Shown: one piece after another, positions 9,272 through 18,249 of the stretch
How the letters are laid out: every line of letters begins with the position of its first letter
Numbering within the stretch: the stretch's first letter is position 1
Assembly: GCF_024346315.1 (NCBI RefSeq)
Contig: NZ_JAGQCS010000002.1
Coordinates: 186,001-250,000, forward strand
DNA length: 64,000 nucleotides
Source: Cyanobium sp. ATX 6F1
Lineage (GTDB): Bacteria; Cyanobacteriota; Cyanobacteriia; PCC-6307; Cyanobiaceae
Reading direction: 5' to 3'
The notes under the pieces: generated by a model
The model's database searches: none
What the model was told of the DNA's origin: nothing
What the model saw: the letters and a program-made list of their open reading frames with translations, nothing else
Made by a program: the position numbers and the translations under genes

Positions 9272-11472
9272 GCCCCCAGCGGCCCGGCCCGCTCAGCTTG
9301 CGTACTCCCACCATCTCCCTTTGGGTCTGGTGGCTGCTGCTGGCCTCGATCCTGCTGCTGATCGGCGCCCTGCTGCTCGTGAACCTGCAGCCTGGCTGGC
9401 TGGGATCCCTGCAGCTCAACCCGCTCAGCAACCGCACCCTGCCCGAGCAGTGGCAGGTCAAGGACCTCTGGCTCGACGCCGTGCTGCCCGTGGTTCTCGC
9501 CCTGGGGATGGCCCTGGGGGTGAACCTGCTGCCGCGGCGGCGCTGGAGCCATGCGCTGGTGCTCACCGTGCTGTCGCTGATGGGCCTGCGCTACTTCATC
9601 TGGCGCAGCACCACGATCAACACGGCCCATCCCATCAGCCTGGCCTTCAGCCTGACGCTGTTTCTCTGCGAAGCCGTCTACCTGATCACCAGCGCTGTGC
9701 AGTTCATTCCCTCGATCGTCTACGAACCGCTGCAACGGCGGCGGGAGGCGAACCGGCTGGCTGGCTGGACCAAGGAGCATCAGCCCAAGGTGGACATCTG
9801 GATTCCCACCTACAACGAATCAGAGCGACTGGTCCAGCGGTGCGTGCTCGCCAGCAAGAACATTCGCTACGCCAACAAGACGATCACGATCCTCGATGAT
9901 GGTCACCGCCCCGCCCTTGCCGCCCTTGCCGAGCGCCTTGGGGTGGATTACCTCAGTCGCCCAGACAACAGCCACCGCAAGGCCGGCAACCTGAATTACG
10001 CCCTGGCCCACACCTCCGCCGAGCTGATCGCCGTCTTCGACTGCGACTTTGTTCCCTTTCGGAACTTCTTTGAGCGCACCGTCGGTTTCTTCCAGGATTC
10101 CGGCGTCGCCTTGGTGCAGACACCCCAGCACTACTTCAACTCCGATTTCCACAACCGCAACCTCGGGCTGGAATCGGTGATGCCCGATGACATGGATTAT
10201 TTCTTTCATTACCTGCAGGTCATTCGAGACAACTTCAACGCCGTGATCTGTTGCGGCACCTCCTACGTAGCGCGCCGCACCGCGATCGAATCGCTGGGAG
10301 GATACGTGACAAGTTGCATCATTGAAGATCACCAGACCGGCACCAAGCTGCTCACCCGGGGCTGGCGGATGGTGTATCTCGATGAAATCCTCAGCCTCGG
10401 GGAAGTTCCCCGCAGCTTCCGGGACTATCTCGACCAGCGCCTGCGCTGGATGCAGGGTAACTTCCAGATCTACTACTCGGGCAAGGAATTGCCGATCTGG
10501 AGCAAGCTGAACCTCGGCCAGAAGAGTTTCTATTTCAATCTGCTGATCAGTCTTTTCACACCATTCTTTCGACTGGTTTATCTGCTATTTCCCCTCGTCA
10601 GCCTGGTGTTGGGGTTCACGCTGATCGCCGCCCCGCCGATCGAATACCTGGCCTATGGGCTGCCTTTCGTGATCCTGATGTACACGCTCACCACCTGGCT
10701 GACCAATCACCATCACTTCCAGTTCTGGAACGAGGTCTACGAGTCGCTGTTCTGCTTTCCGGCCGTGGGGCGCATCCTCCAAATCCTGGTCAGCCCCTTC
10801 CGGATCCTGGGCAGCTTGGTCACCAACAAGGATGTGAGCAGCGGCGGCGGCCAGCTGGATCTGGGCCTGGCCTGGCCATTCATCGCTCACCTCACGGTGC
10901 TGGTGGTGAGCCTGGTGCTGTTCTACGGGCTGCCCTTGGTGGGCCCCAGCTGGAGCCGGCAGTCTTTCGAGGGGGAAGGGCTGATGCTCGCCTGGAACCT
11001 CTACAACGCCTGGGTGGTGCTCACCTGTTTACTGGCCTGCGTCGATCGGCCCGTGGAACGCCAGAGCGATCGTTTTCCGCTCCAACGCATCGCCAGCCTG
11101 CGGATCGGTGGCCATGAGCTCTGGGGCACCACCACTGACGTCTCCGAATCAGGGGCCTCCTTGGTGCTGAACCAGGAGGCGTTCCGCGTCCAGCAGGGCC
11201 TCAGCGGCCAGCTGACATTGGTGGAAGAGCACATCGAACTGCCGGTACGGACCCTTCCTGATGAGCATGGAGATGGCGCCCATCGTCTGCGACTGGCGTT
11301 CGCCCCCCTTAGCGAGCCAGAGCTGAGCGCCCTGATTGCCCTGCTTTACGACGGCACCGCCTGGTACCAGAAGCCACGGCGCATGGGCACGGTGGATGCC
11401 CTGCTTACGCTCCTGGCGAGCACCTGGAAGATCGTGCCGCGTCCGCCGCAGGGCAAGATGGATTTTCACTGA
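9268..11472 (+). CDS. bcsA: Cellulose synthase catalytic subunit-like GT2 with C-terminal PilZ domain
   Basis: 734 residues. Four N-terminal membrane segments precede a family-2 glycosyltransferase domain with the UDP-sugar motif ILDDG, DCD (Asp258-Asp260), IIEDHQTG in place of the usual TED motif, and QRLRW (about 390-394), which binds the acceptor. More membrane helices follow. The C-terminus carries a PilZ domain with RQSDR (from Arg598) and DVSESG (from Asp624), the c-di-GMP-binding pattern RxxxR...DxSxxG. It should polymerise UDP-glucose, or another UDP-sugar, and export the chain when c-di-GMP binds. No BcsB, BcsC or BcsZ genes are nearby. Confidence 0.9.
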   Translation: MSPQRPGPLSLRTPTISLWVWWLLLASILLLIGALLLVNLQPGWLGSLQLNPLSNRTLPEQWQVKDLWLDAVLPVVLALGMALGVNLLPRRRWSHALVLTVLSLMGLRYFIWRSTTINTAHPISLAFSLTLFLCEAVYLITSAVQFIPSIVYEPLQRRREANRLAGWTKEHQPKVDIWIPTYNESERLVQRCVLASKNIRYANKTITILDDGHRPALAALAERLGVDYLSRPDNSHRKAGNLNYALAHTSAELIAVFDCDFVPFRNFFERTVGFFQDSGVALVQTPQHYFNSDFHNRNLGLESVMPDDMDYFFHYLQVIRDNFNAVICCGTSYVARRTAIESLGGYVTSCIIEDHQTGTKLLTRGWRMVYLDEILSLGEVPRSFRDYLDQRLRWMQGNFQIYYSGKELPIWSKLNLGQKSFYFNLLISLFTPFFRLVYLLFPLVSLVLGFTLIAAPPIEYLAYGLPFVILMYTLTTWLTNHHHFQFWNEVYESLFCFPAVGRILQILVSPFRILGSLVTNKDVSSGGGQLDLGLAWPFIAHLTVLVVSLVLFYGLPLVGPSWSRQSFEGEGLMLAWNLYNAWVVLTCLLACVDRPVERQSDRFPLQRIASLRIGGHELWGTTTDVSESGASLVLNQEAFRVQQGLSGQLTLVEEHIELPVRTLPDEHGDGAHRLRLAFAPLSEPELSALIALLYDGTAWYQKPRRMGTVDALLTLLASTWKIVPRPPQGKMDFH

Positions 11473-11480
11473 GGAGCCCC

Positions 11481-11855
11481 ATGGCGCGGCTGATTCTGGT
11501 TCTCAAATCCCCCGAACCGGCGTTGGCCCGGGAGCTGATCCCCCAGCTGATGCCGGTGCTCGAGGAGATCGAGGCCAGCATCGATCAACAGGCTCCAGCC
11601 CACCTCAGCGCCCTGTTCCGATCCGCCCCCGAGGGGATGACCTTGCAACTCTTCGCCGATGTCCAGCCCCAGGCCAGCGGCCCTGAACTGGATGTGGTGA
11701 TCATGAGTCGGGAGCCCATGGGCAAAGGCGCCCCCGTCACCCAGCGGGCCTTCGAACGCCTGATCGCCCTGGTGAGCCAGAAAGCACCGGGTCTGCAGAT
11801 CACCTTCCGCTCGGACCGGGACGGTCCCCTGCCCCGCCTGCCGTCCGCGGCCTGA
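11481..11855 (+). CDS. Small hypothetical protein at the end of the cellulose operon
   Basis: 124 residues, soluble, beginning 8 bp after the GT2 stop with GAGG just upstream of the ATG. It starts MARLILVLKSPEPALARELI and has a predicted alternating strand/helix pattern. No family recognised. Tight spacing suggests an accessory role in polysaccharide synthesis; this is inference from position only. Confidence 0.7.
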   Translation: MARLILVLKSPEPALARELIPQLMPVLEEIEASIDQQAPAHLSALFRSAPEGMTLQLFADVQPQASGPELDVVIMSREPMGKGAPVTQRAFERLIALVSQKAPGLQITFRSDRDGPLPRLPSAA

Positions 11856-11872
11856 GCAAAGCCAGGTAGGGA

Positions 11873-13906
11873 TCAGCCCCAGCTTGCGGGCCCCAGGCGG
11901 GAGGGCCTGGCGAACAGAAAGCCCTGCCCTCGGTCGCAGCCGAGCTTCTTCAGCAAGCTCTTCTGCAGCTCTGTTTCGATCCCTTCGGCCACCACGGTGA
12001 ACTCAAGTTCCTGGGCCACCTGGATGAAAGCGCGGATGATCGCGGTCTTGCGTGGATCGAGACCCAGTTCGGCGGTGAAGGTCTGGTCGATCTTGATCGC
12101 ATCCACAGGAAATTGTGTCAACCAGGAAAGGCTGGAGTAACCGGTGCCGAAGTCGTCGAGGTGAACCTTGACCCCGGCCTCCCGCAGCAAGCCCAGCTCG
12201 TCGAAGGTCACCTTGGGATGGTTGATCAGCACGGTTTCGGTGACCTCGAGCGCCACCCAACTGGGATCCACACCGCTCAGCTCCGCCTGTTTGAGTAGAT
12301 AGCTCCCCAGGCCCGGCACCCGCAGCTGGGAGGGACTGACGTTGATGGACATCGAATAGTGGTGCCCACTGTCTCGCCAGGCCCTCAGCTCGGCGAAGGC
12401 GTGACGGATCACCCATTCCCCCAGGGGCACCACCAGACCGGTGACCTCCGCCTGGGGGATGAAGTCGTTGGGGGGGATCAGGCGACCATCGCCTCCCTGC
12501 AGGCGCACCAGGGCCTCGGCGCCGTGGATCGAGCCATCGGCGAGGTCGACGATCGGCTGGTATTCCAGCACCAGCCCGTCACCTTCGATCGCCTCGTGCA
12601 ATTGACGACGCACCGAGATCGACAACTTCAGCTGCTCGTCGACGGAGCGGTCGTAGATCGCCACTCCGGCTCCCTTTGCCTCCTTGGCCTGATACATGGC
12701 CAGATCGGCACGCCGCAGCATTTCATCCACCGACTCGGAGGTCTCCGTCGTCATGGCGATGCCGATGCTCATCGACGGCCGGTAGGACTGGCCTTCAATC
12801 AACCAGGGGGCCCCTAGCCGTTCCTTGAGCCGCAGGGCCAATTGCACGGCGTCGGCCACCTCCACCAGGTTCTCGGCAACGGCGACGAACTCATCGCCAC
12901 CGAGCCGGGCCAGGGTGTCCTCGGGGCGCAGGGCCTCCCGAAGTCGGGAGGCGATTTCCACCAGCAACTGGTCACCCACATGGTGGCCGTGCATGTCGTT
13001 GATCTCCTTGAAGCGGTTCAAATCGCAGAACAGCACGGCCATCTGGCCCTCGCGCCGGTTCAGGCGCTGCAGGGCCTCTTTGAGCCGGGAGTGGAGGGCT
13101 AAACGGTTGGGCAGACCGGTCACCGGATCACGCAGAGCCTGCTCGGCCAGGGCCTCCTGGTTGGAGCGCCGTTCTGAGATGTTGCGCTGCACCGAAACCC
13201 ACTGGGTCACGGCGCCGGTCTCATCGATCAAGGGCACCAGGTCGATTTCCACCCAGTAGGTGCTGCCGTCCTTGGTGATGTTCGGGAGCTCCATGCTCAC
13301 CCGCTCGCCCCTCTGCAAGGCGCCGCGCAGGCGGCTGCGATTGGCCGGATCACTTTCAGCGCCCAGCAACAGGCGGGGACTTCGGCCGAGCACCTCGTTG
13401 AGTTCGTACCCTGTCTGGGCCAGGAAAGCGGAATTCACATAGAGAATCACCGGCCCTGGGAAATCCAGGTATTCCGCCGTGGTCACCACCACTGAATCGG
13501 TGACCGCCTCCAGCACGCTCTCCACCAGCGACTGGCGCGGCCCGGGCGTCTCGGGTTCATGGAGTCCAGCCAGCACGCCCACACCAACGCCGTTGTCGGT
13601 GCGAAATGTGCGCACGGTGATCGGGGCACCGGCCCAGCTCAGCATGGCGTCGACGGGTCCTCGGTTCTCCCAGTCGCTCCGTCGCCCGATCAGCTCGGCC
13701 AGCTCAGGCCAGAACGAGACCAACGGCTGGCCCGTGGCCTCATCGGCGCTGACCCCAAGGCGCTGCCGGGCAATCGAATTGACGTGCAGCACGACTCCCT
13801 GGCTGTCCACCAGAAGCAGCCCGTCCCTGGGCAACAGAAGAAAGGACTCGGGACGGAGGCAGATGGGGTTGGTGGTCAGAGTCACTCCCTCCGGGCTGTG
13901 GATCAC
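11873..13906 (-). CDS. PAS-PAS-GGDEF-EAL c-di-GMP turnover protein
   Basis: 677 residues, GTG start. Order: PAS-like domain (about 20-100), second PAS with a PAC segment (about 125-250; QWVSVQRNISERR), GGDEF (about 260-425), EAL (about 435-670). The cyclase motif is intact (LARLGGDEF, 336-340) with an I-site RPED at about 327-330, so product inhibition is likely. The phosphodiesterase half has EAL (464-466), INVSPSQLR, DDFGTGYSS, DAIKIDQTF and VAEGIETE, and so also looks competent. The second PAS lacks the photoactive Cys of LOV domains. It converges on the cellulose operon, a likely target of its c-di-GMP. Confidence 0.92.
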   Translation of the reverse strand: MIHSPEGVTLTTNPICLRPESFLLLPRDGLLLVDSQGVVLHVNSIARQRLGVSADEATGQPLVSFWPELAELIGRRSDWENRGPVDAMLSWAGAPITVRTFRTDNGVGVGVLAGLHEPETPGPRQSLVESVLEAVTDSVVVTTAEYLDFPGPVILYVNSAFLAQTGYELNEVLGRSPRLLLGAESDPANRSRLRGALQRGERVSMELPNITKDGSTYWVEIDLVPLIDETGAVTQWVSVQRNISERRSNQEALAEQALRDPVTGLPNRLALHSRLKEALQRLNRREGQMAVLFCDLNRFKEINDMHGHHVGDQLLVEIASRLREALRPEDTLARLGGDEFVAVAENLVEVADAVQLALRLKERLGAPWLIEGQSYRPSMSIGIAMTTETSESVDEMLRRADLAMYQAKEAKGAGVAIYDRSVDEQLKLSISVRRQLHEAIEGDGLVLEYQPIVDLADGSIHGAEALVRLQGGDGRLIPPNDFIPQAEVTGLVVPLGEWVIRHAFAELRAWRDSGHHYSMSINVSPSQLRVPGLGSYLLKQAELSGVDPSWVALEVTETVLINHPKVTFDELGLLREAGVKVHLDDFGTGYSSLSWLTQFPVDAIKIDQTFTAELGLDPRKTAIIRAFIQVAQELEFTVVAEGIETELQKSLLKKLGCDRGQGFLFARPSRLGPASWG

Positions 13907-14516
13907 CAGGTGTGGACCGAAGATACGAAGGTTGGCGGGGAAAAGCGATGGCCCTCAGTCAGGCCTCACTCGATTCCTGGTCGACTGTGTAAGATGAATC
14001 AACCGGTGGAAGCTCCACAAACTCACCGGCTGTTCCACCCGAAAACCAACGGTGGATCTTTCCTCTGAACCTTCCCTTCCCTAGGGCGTTCAGTTCCAGC
14101 GCGTACGCGATCCATCCCCAGGCTTCAGGGGATGCCGTCCTTGAGATCGGTCATAAGGCTCCACCCGAGCATTCGAACCCTGACCAAGCAGTGGAGCCCC
14201 CAGGAACGGGGTCCTGCGTTCCATCCCATCCCTTTTGACCCTCCCTCGGAGGCTTGTTTCACCATGTCCCATGCATCCCCGCCACGGCTCCTTCGGGCTG
14301 TCGGCGCCCCCAACCCACGCCCCCCGGCCACCTGGACGAGCGACCTGCTGCCCCTGGCACCGACTGAGCGGACCCGGAGGTCGGCTAGCGCGAACCCGGA
14401 GCTCCCCCTGAGCTGGATCGAGCTGTTGGGCCAGCGCTGAAGCCAACTTTTGTATCAACGGCGTCTCCGAGAGCCCACACCTGCTCATTGGCTGGGTGCA
14501 GACAAATTCGCAACCA
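13907..14516. other. Intergenic region upstream of glnN, no firm gene
   Basis: About 610 bp between divergent genes. A forward frame from ATG 14263 to 14440 could encode 58 residues (MSHASPPRLL...WIELLGQR), but nothing supports it beyond codon use. I looked for a canonical NtcA site (GTA-N8-TAC) ahead of glnN and did not find a convincing one. Confidence 0.4.
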
Positions 14517-16685
14517 ATGCCCAGCCCCCAACGCCTCGCCGCCATCCAACGAACCCAGGAGCGCCCGGCAGCGATCACCGCTCCCACAGCGCCCCTCCAG
14601 GAGCTTTGGGCCAGCGATGTGTTCAGCCTGTCGCAGATGAAGTCGTCCTTGCCCAAGGACATCTTCAAGTCGGTGCAGAACACCATCAAGTCGGGCGGCA
14701 AGCTTGATGTCTCCGTGGCCAACGTGGTGGCCCAGGCGATGAAGGACTGGGCCGTGGGCCGCGGCGCGCTCTACTACGCCCACGTTTTTTATCCGCTCAC
14801 CAACTCCACGGCCGAGAAGCACGACGGCTTCATCTCCACCCAGAGCGATGGCTCCGTCATCTGTGAGTTCACCGGCAAGGTGCTGGTGCAGGGCGAACCG
14901 GACGGCTCCTCCTTCCCCAACGGCGGCATCCGCTCCACCTTCGAAGCCCGCGGCTACACCGCCTGGGACATCACCAGCCCCGCCTTCTTGATGGAGACGC
15001 CCAACGGCGTCACCCTCTGCATCCCCACGGTGTTCGTCTCGTGGACCGGCGAGGCACTCGACAAGAAGACGCCGCTGCTGCGCTCCAACGCGGCGATGAA
15101 CAAGCAGGCCCAGCGCCTGCTGAAGCTGCTCGGCAACACCGAAGTGGCGCCGGTGAACTCCAGCTGCGGCGCCGAGCAGGAGTACTTCCTGGTCGACAGT
15201 GCGTTCGTGAGCCTGCGCCCCGACCTGCTGCTGACCGGCCGCACCCTGTTCGGCACCCCGTCGGCGAAAGGCCAGCAGTTCGACGACCACTACTTCGGCG
15301 CCATCCCCCAGCGGGTGCAGGTGTTCATGCAGGACGTGGAACAGCAGATGTACAAGCTGGGCATTCCCGCCAAGACCCGTCACAACGAGGTGGCCCCCGG
15401 TCAGTTTGAGCTTGCCCCCTTCTTTGAGGCGGCCAACGTGGCCACCGACCACCAGCAGTTGACGATGACGCTGCTGAAGAACACGGCGCGCAAGCACGGG
15501 ATGAACTGCCTGCTGCATGAGAAGCCCTTTGAAGGAATCAATGGCTCCGGTAAGCACGTCAACTGGTCCGTGGGGAACGCCACCCAGGGAAATCTGCTCG
15601 ATCCCGGCAGCAGCCCTGAGGAGAACATGCAGTTCCTGCTGTTCTGCGGGGCGGTGATCCGCGGGGTTCATCTCTATGGCCCGCTGTTGCGTGCGGTGGT
15701 GGCCACCGCCGGCAACGATCACCGCCTCGGTGCCAACGAAGCCCCTCCGGCGATCATCTCGGTGTACCTCGGCAGCCAGCTCGAGGAGGTGTACACGATG
15801 ATCAAGAACGGCAACCTCGGCAGCACCGACCACGGCGGCATGATGCAGCTCGGCGTCGACACCCTGCCCGAATTCCCCAAGGATCCGGGCGATCGCAACC
15901 GCACCTCCCCGTTTGCCTTCACCGGCAACCGCTTTGAATTCCGCGCCGTTGGCTCCAACCAATCGGTGGCCGGTCCGCTGGTGGCAATGAACACGATGAT
16001 GGCCGATTCACTGGAATACGTTTCCAATGAACTGGAGGCCAAAATGAACGCCGGCGCCTCCCTGCAGGATGCGGCCACGGCTGTGCTCAAGGTGATCATG
16101 GAGGAGCACGGCAATGTCGTGTTCGGCGGCGACGGTTACTCCAGCGAGTGGCACCAGATGGCCGTCAACGAGCGCGGTCTGGAGAATCTGCCCACCACGG
16201 CCGATGCCGTATTGGTGTTGGAGCGCGACAACATCAAGGATTTGTTCGCCCGCACCGGAGTCCTCACTCCTGTGGAGCTGCACAGCCGCTTCGAGGTCTA
16301 CGCCGAGCAGTACGTGCTCGCCGTGGAGGTGGAGGCGAAACTCGCCCTTCAGATCGCCCGCACACAGGTGTACCCAGCGGTGATGGAGTACCTGGGCCAG
16401 TTGGCCAATTCGCTGCGCTACCAGGAGAATCTGGGCCTTCCCCCCGATCGCGCCATGGCCGGCCGCATTGCCAGCCTCAACCAGGATCTGCTCGCCAACT
16501 GCACGGCCCTGGAAGCCGCGATTCCCAGCCCCCCCCATGGCGAAACCGCCCACATGCGCCATTGCGCCGACACCCTGCTGCCACTGATGCACAAGATCCG
16601 CGAGGCCGTCGATGGCCTCGAAGCCCTGGTGGACGATGCCGTTTGGCCCCTGCCCAGCTACCAGGAGATGCTGTTCATCCGCTGA
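14517..16685 (+). CDS. glnN: Type III glutamine synthetase
   Basis: 722 residues from ATG 14517; an in-frame GTG at 14496 would add 7. It makes glutamine from glutamate, ammonia and ATP. GSIII hallmarks are clear: [46 protein letters not shown], and the ATP-binding [18 protein letters not shown], followed by [14 protein letters not shown]. In cyanobacteria GlnN is a second enzyme besides GlnA, usually induced by nitrogen starvation through NtcA. The gene stands alone, with the pyrF-pyrE fusion 43 bp downstream. Confidence 0.95.
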   Translation: MPSPQRLAAIQRTQERPAAITAPTAPLQELWASDVFSLSQMKSSLPKDIFKSVQNTIKSGGKLDVSVANVVAQAMKDWAVGRGALYYAHVFYPLTNSTAEKHDGFISTQSDGSVICEFTGKVLVQGEPDGSSFPNGGIRSTFEARGYTAWDITSPAFLMETPNGVTLCIPTVFVSWTGEALDKKTPLLRSNAAMNKQAQRLLKLLGNTEVAPVNSSCGAEQEYFLVDSAFVSLRPDLLLTGRTLFGTPSAKGQQFDDHYFGAIPQRVQVFMQDVEQQMYKLGIPAKTRHNEVAPGQFELAPFFEAANVATDHQQLTMTLLKNTARKHGMNCLLHEKPFEGINGSGKHVNWSVGNATQGNLLDPGSSPEENMQFLLFCGAVIRGVHLYGPLLRAVVATAGNDHRLGANEAPPAIISVYLGSQLEEVYTMIKNGNLGSTDHGGMMQLGVDTLPEFPKDPGDRNRTSPFAFTGNRFEFRAVGSNQSVAGPLVAMNTMMADSLEYVSNELEAKMNAGASLQDAATAVLKVIMEEHGNVVFGGDGYSSEWHQMAVNERGLENLPTTADAVLVLERDNIKDLFARTGVLTPVELHSRFEVYAEQYVLAVEVEAKLALQIARTQVYPAVMEYLGQLANSLRYQENLGLPPDRAMAGRIASLNQDLLANCTALEAAIPSPPHGETAHMRHCADTLLPLMHKIREAVDGLEALVDDAVWPLPSYQEMLFIR

Positions 16686-16728
16686 GTGCGCCAGGCTCTG
16701 CCAACACCCTCGCAGGACCTGAGCGTCG

Positions 16729-18243
16729 ATGAGCTGTTTCGTCACCCTCACCGACGCCATCGCCAGCCGACAGTCGCTGCTGATCACGGGGCTGGATCCC
16801 AACCCCGAGATGCTTCAGAGCTGGGCCCGCTCCCATCCCGGGGGCGGGTCCTTTCTGTCCCAGGCGCGCCGCTGGATCAAGGCGGTGATCGAGGCCACCT
16901 CCGACCACGTCTGCGCCTACAAGCCCAGCCTCGGCTTCTACCAGTCGCTGGGGCCGATCGGTCTGGAGCTGCTCCATGAGGTGCGCTCCCTGGTGCCCGG
17001 CGACCTGCCCCTGATCCTCGATGCCAAGCACGGCGATCTGAATTCCTCCTCCGCCCTGGCCCAGTACCTCTTCCGCGACCTGGGAGTGGACGCGGTCACT
17101 CTCTCCCCCCTGGCCGGCCAGGACATCGCCGCCCCCTTTCTGCTCTACGGGGACAAGGCGGTGGTGCTCACCTGTCACAGCTCCAATCCCGGCGCCCGGG
17201 TGGTGCAGCACCACCCGGATGAAAGCAACCCGCTCTACCTGGCGATCGTGCGCGAATGTCAGCGCTGGGCCACGCCCGAGCAACTGCTGCTGGAGGTGGG
17301 CACCAGCGATCCGGAGGTCCTCGAGCGGGTGCGCAGGGAGGCGCCTGAGCGCTTCTTGATCCTGCGCAGCCTCTGGGGCAAGGAGGAGCGGCTCGAAGCC
17401 ATGCTCGAGGCTGGTCTGAGCGCCTCAGCCGACGGACTGCTGTTGCCGGTGCCCCAGAACCTGCTGGTGGAAGACGACATCGCGGCGCTGACCAAGGGTC
17501 TCAAGCTCCAGATCGAAGCCATGCGGCAACAGGTGGCGGACTCGAGGGTGGAGAACGGCGACAGCTGCGCCCTCTGGCTGCCACCGCCATCCACCCCGGA
17601 AGCGCCAACCAAGGGCCAAAAAGGAGTCACAGATGGAGCTTCGCCCAATGCCGCTGAAGACGATTCCCTCCACGGGCTGATCCTGGATCTGTTCGATCTG
17701 GGCTGCCTGCTGTTCGGCCGCTACGTCCAGGCCTCAGGAGCGGTGTTCCCCTACTACATCGACCTGCGGCGGATCATCTCCGACCCCAACCTCTTCCACC
17801 GGGTGCTGCATGCCTACGCCGAGCGCCTGGAGGGGCTCCGCTTCGATCGCATTGCCGGCATTCCCTATGGCGCCCTGCCCACGGCCACGGGCCTCTCCCT
17901 GCTGCTGCACCGGCCCCTGATCTACCCGCGCAAGGAGGTGAAGGCCCATGGAGCCCGGCGGCTGATCGAGGGGGATTTCAGCGAGGGGGAGACCGCGGTG
18001 GTGGTCGACGACATCTTGATCAGTGGCGGCAGCGTGCTCGAAGGCATCGTCAAGCTGGAGAGCTCAGGTCTGAAGGTGAGCGATGTGGTGGTGTTCATCG
18101 ACCACGGCAGTGGTGCCCGCCGCCGTCTGGCCGAAGCCGGCTACCGCAGCCATGCGGTGCTGACCATCGGCCAGATCACCGAGGTTCTCCAGAAGGCCGG
18201 CCGGCTGGATGCCCAGCAAGCGGCCCTGCTGCCCTCAGCCTGA
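16729..18243 (+). CDS. pyrF-pyrE: Bifunctional orotidine-5'-phosphate decarboxylase / orotate phosphoribosyltransferase
   Basis: 504 residues that carry out the last two steps of UMP synthesis in one chain. Residues about 1-265 are a subfamily-2 OMP decarboxylase: LITGLDPNPEML, KPSLGFYQSLG, the catalytic cluster DAKHGD (Asp98, Lys100, Asp103) and LSPLAGQD. A low-complexity linker (about 270-305, Pro/Thr/Ser/Gly-rich) leads to the orotate phosphoribosyltransferase (about 308-504), with FPYYIDLRRIISDP and the PRPP loop VVVDDILISGGS (Asp427-Asp428). Domain order is the reverse of animal UMPS. Inverse fusions are known in cyanobacteria and in kinetoplastids. Confidence 0.93.
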   Translation: MSCFVTLTDAIASRQSLLITGLDPNPEMLQSWARSHPGGGSFLSQARRWIKAVIEATSDHVCAYKPSLGFYQSLGPIGLELLHEVRSLVPGDLPLILDAKHGDLNSSSALAQYLFRDLGVDAVTLSPLAGQDIAAPFLLYGDKAVVLTCHSSNPGARVVQHHPDESNPLYLAIVRECQRWATPEQLLLEVGTSDPEVLERVRREAPERFLILRSLWGKEERLEAMLEAGLSASADGLLLPVPQNLLVEDDIAALTKGLKLQIEAMRQQVADSRVENGDSCALWLPPPSTPEAPTKGQKGVTDGASPNAAEDDSLHGLILDLFDLGCLLFGRYVQASGAVFPYYIDLRRIISDPNLFHRVLHAYAERLEGLRFDRIAGIPYGALPTATGLSLLLHRPLIYPRKEVKAHGARRLIEGDFSEGETAVVVDDILISGGSVLEGIVKLESSGLKVSDVVVFIDHGSGARRRLAEAGYRSHAVLTIGQITEVLQKAGRLDAQQAALLPSA

Positions 18244-18249
18244 CGACGC

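Noticed and set aside
13907..14516. NtcA operator ahead of glnN
   Set aside because: No GTA-N8-TAC palindrome was found in the expected place.
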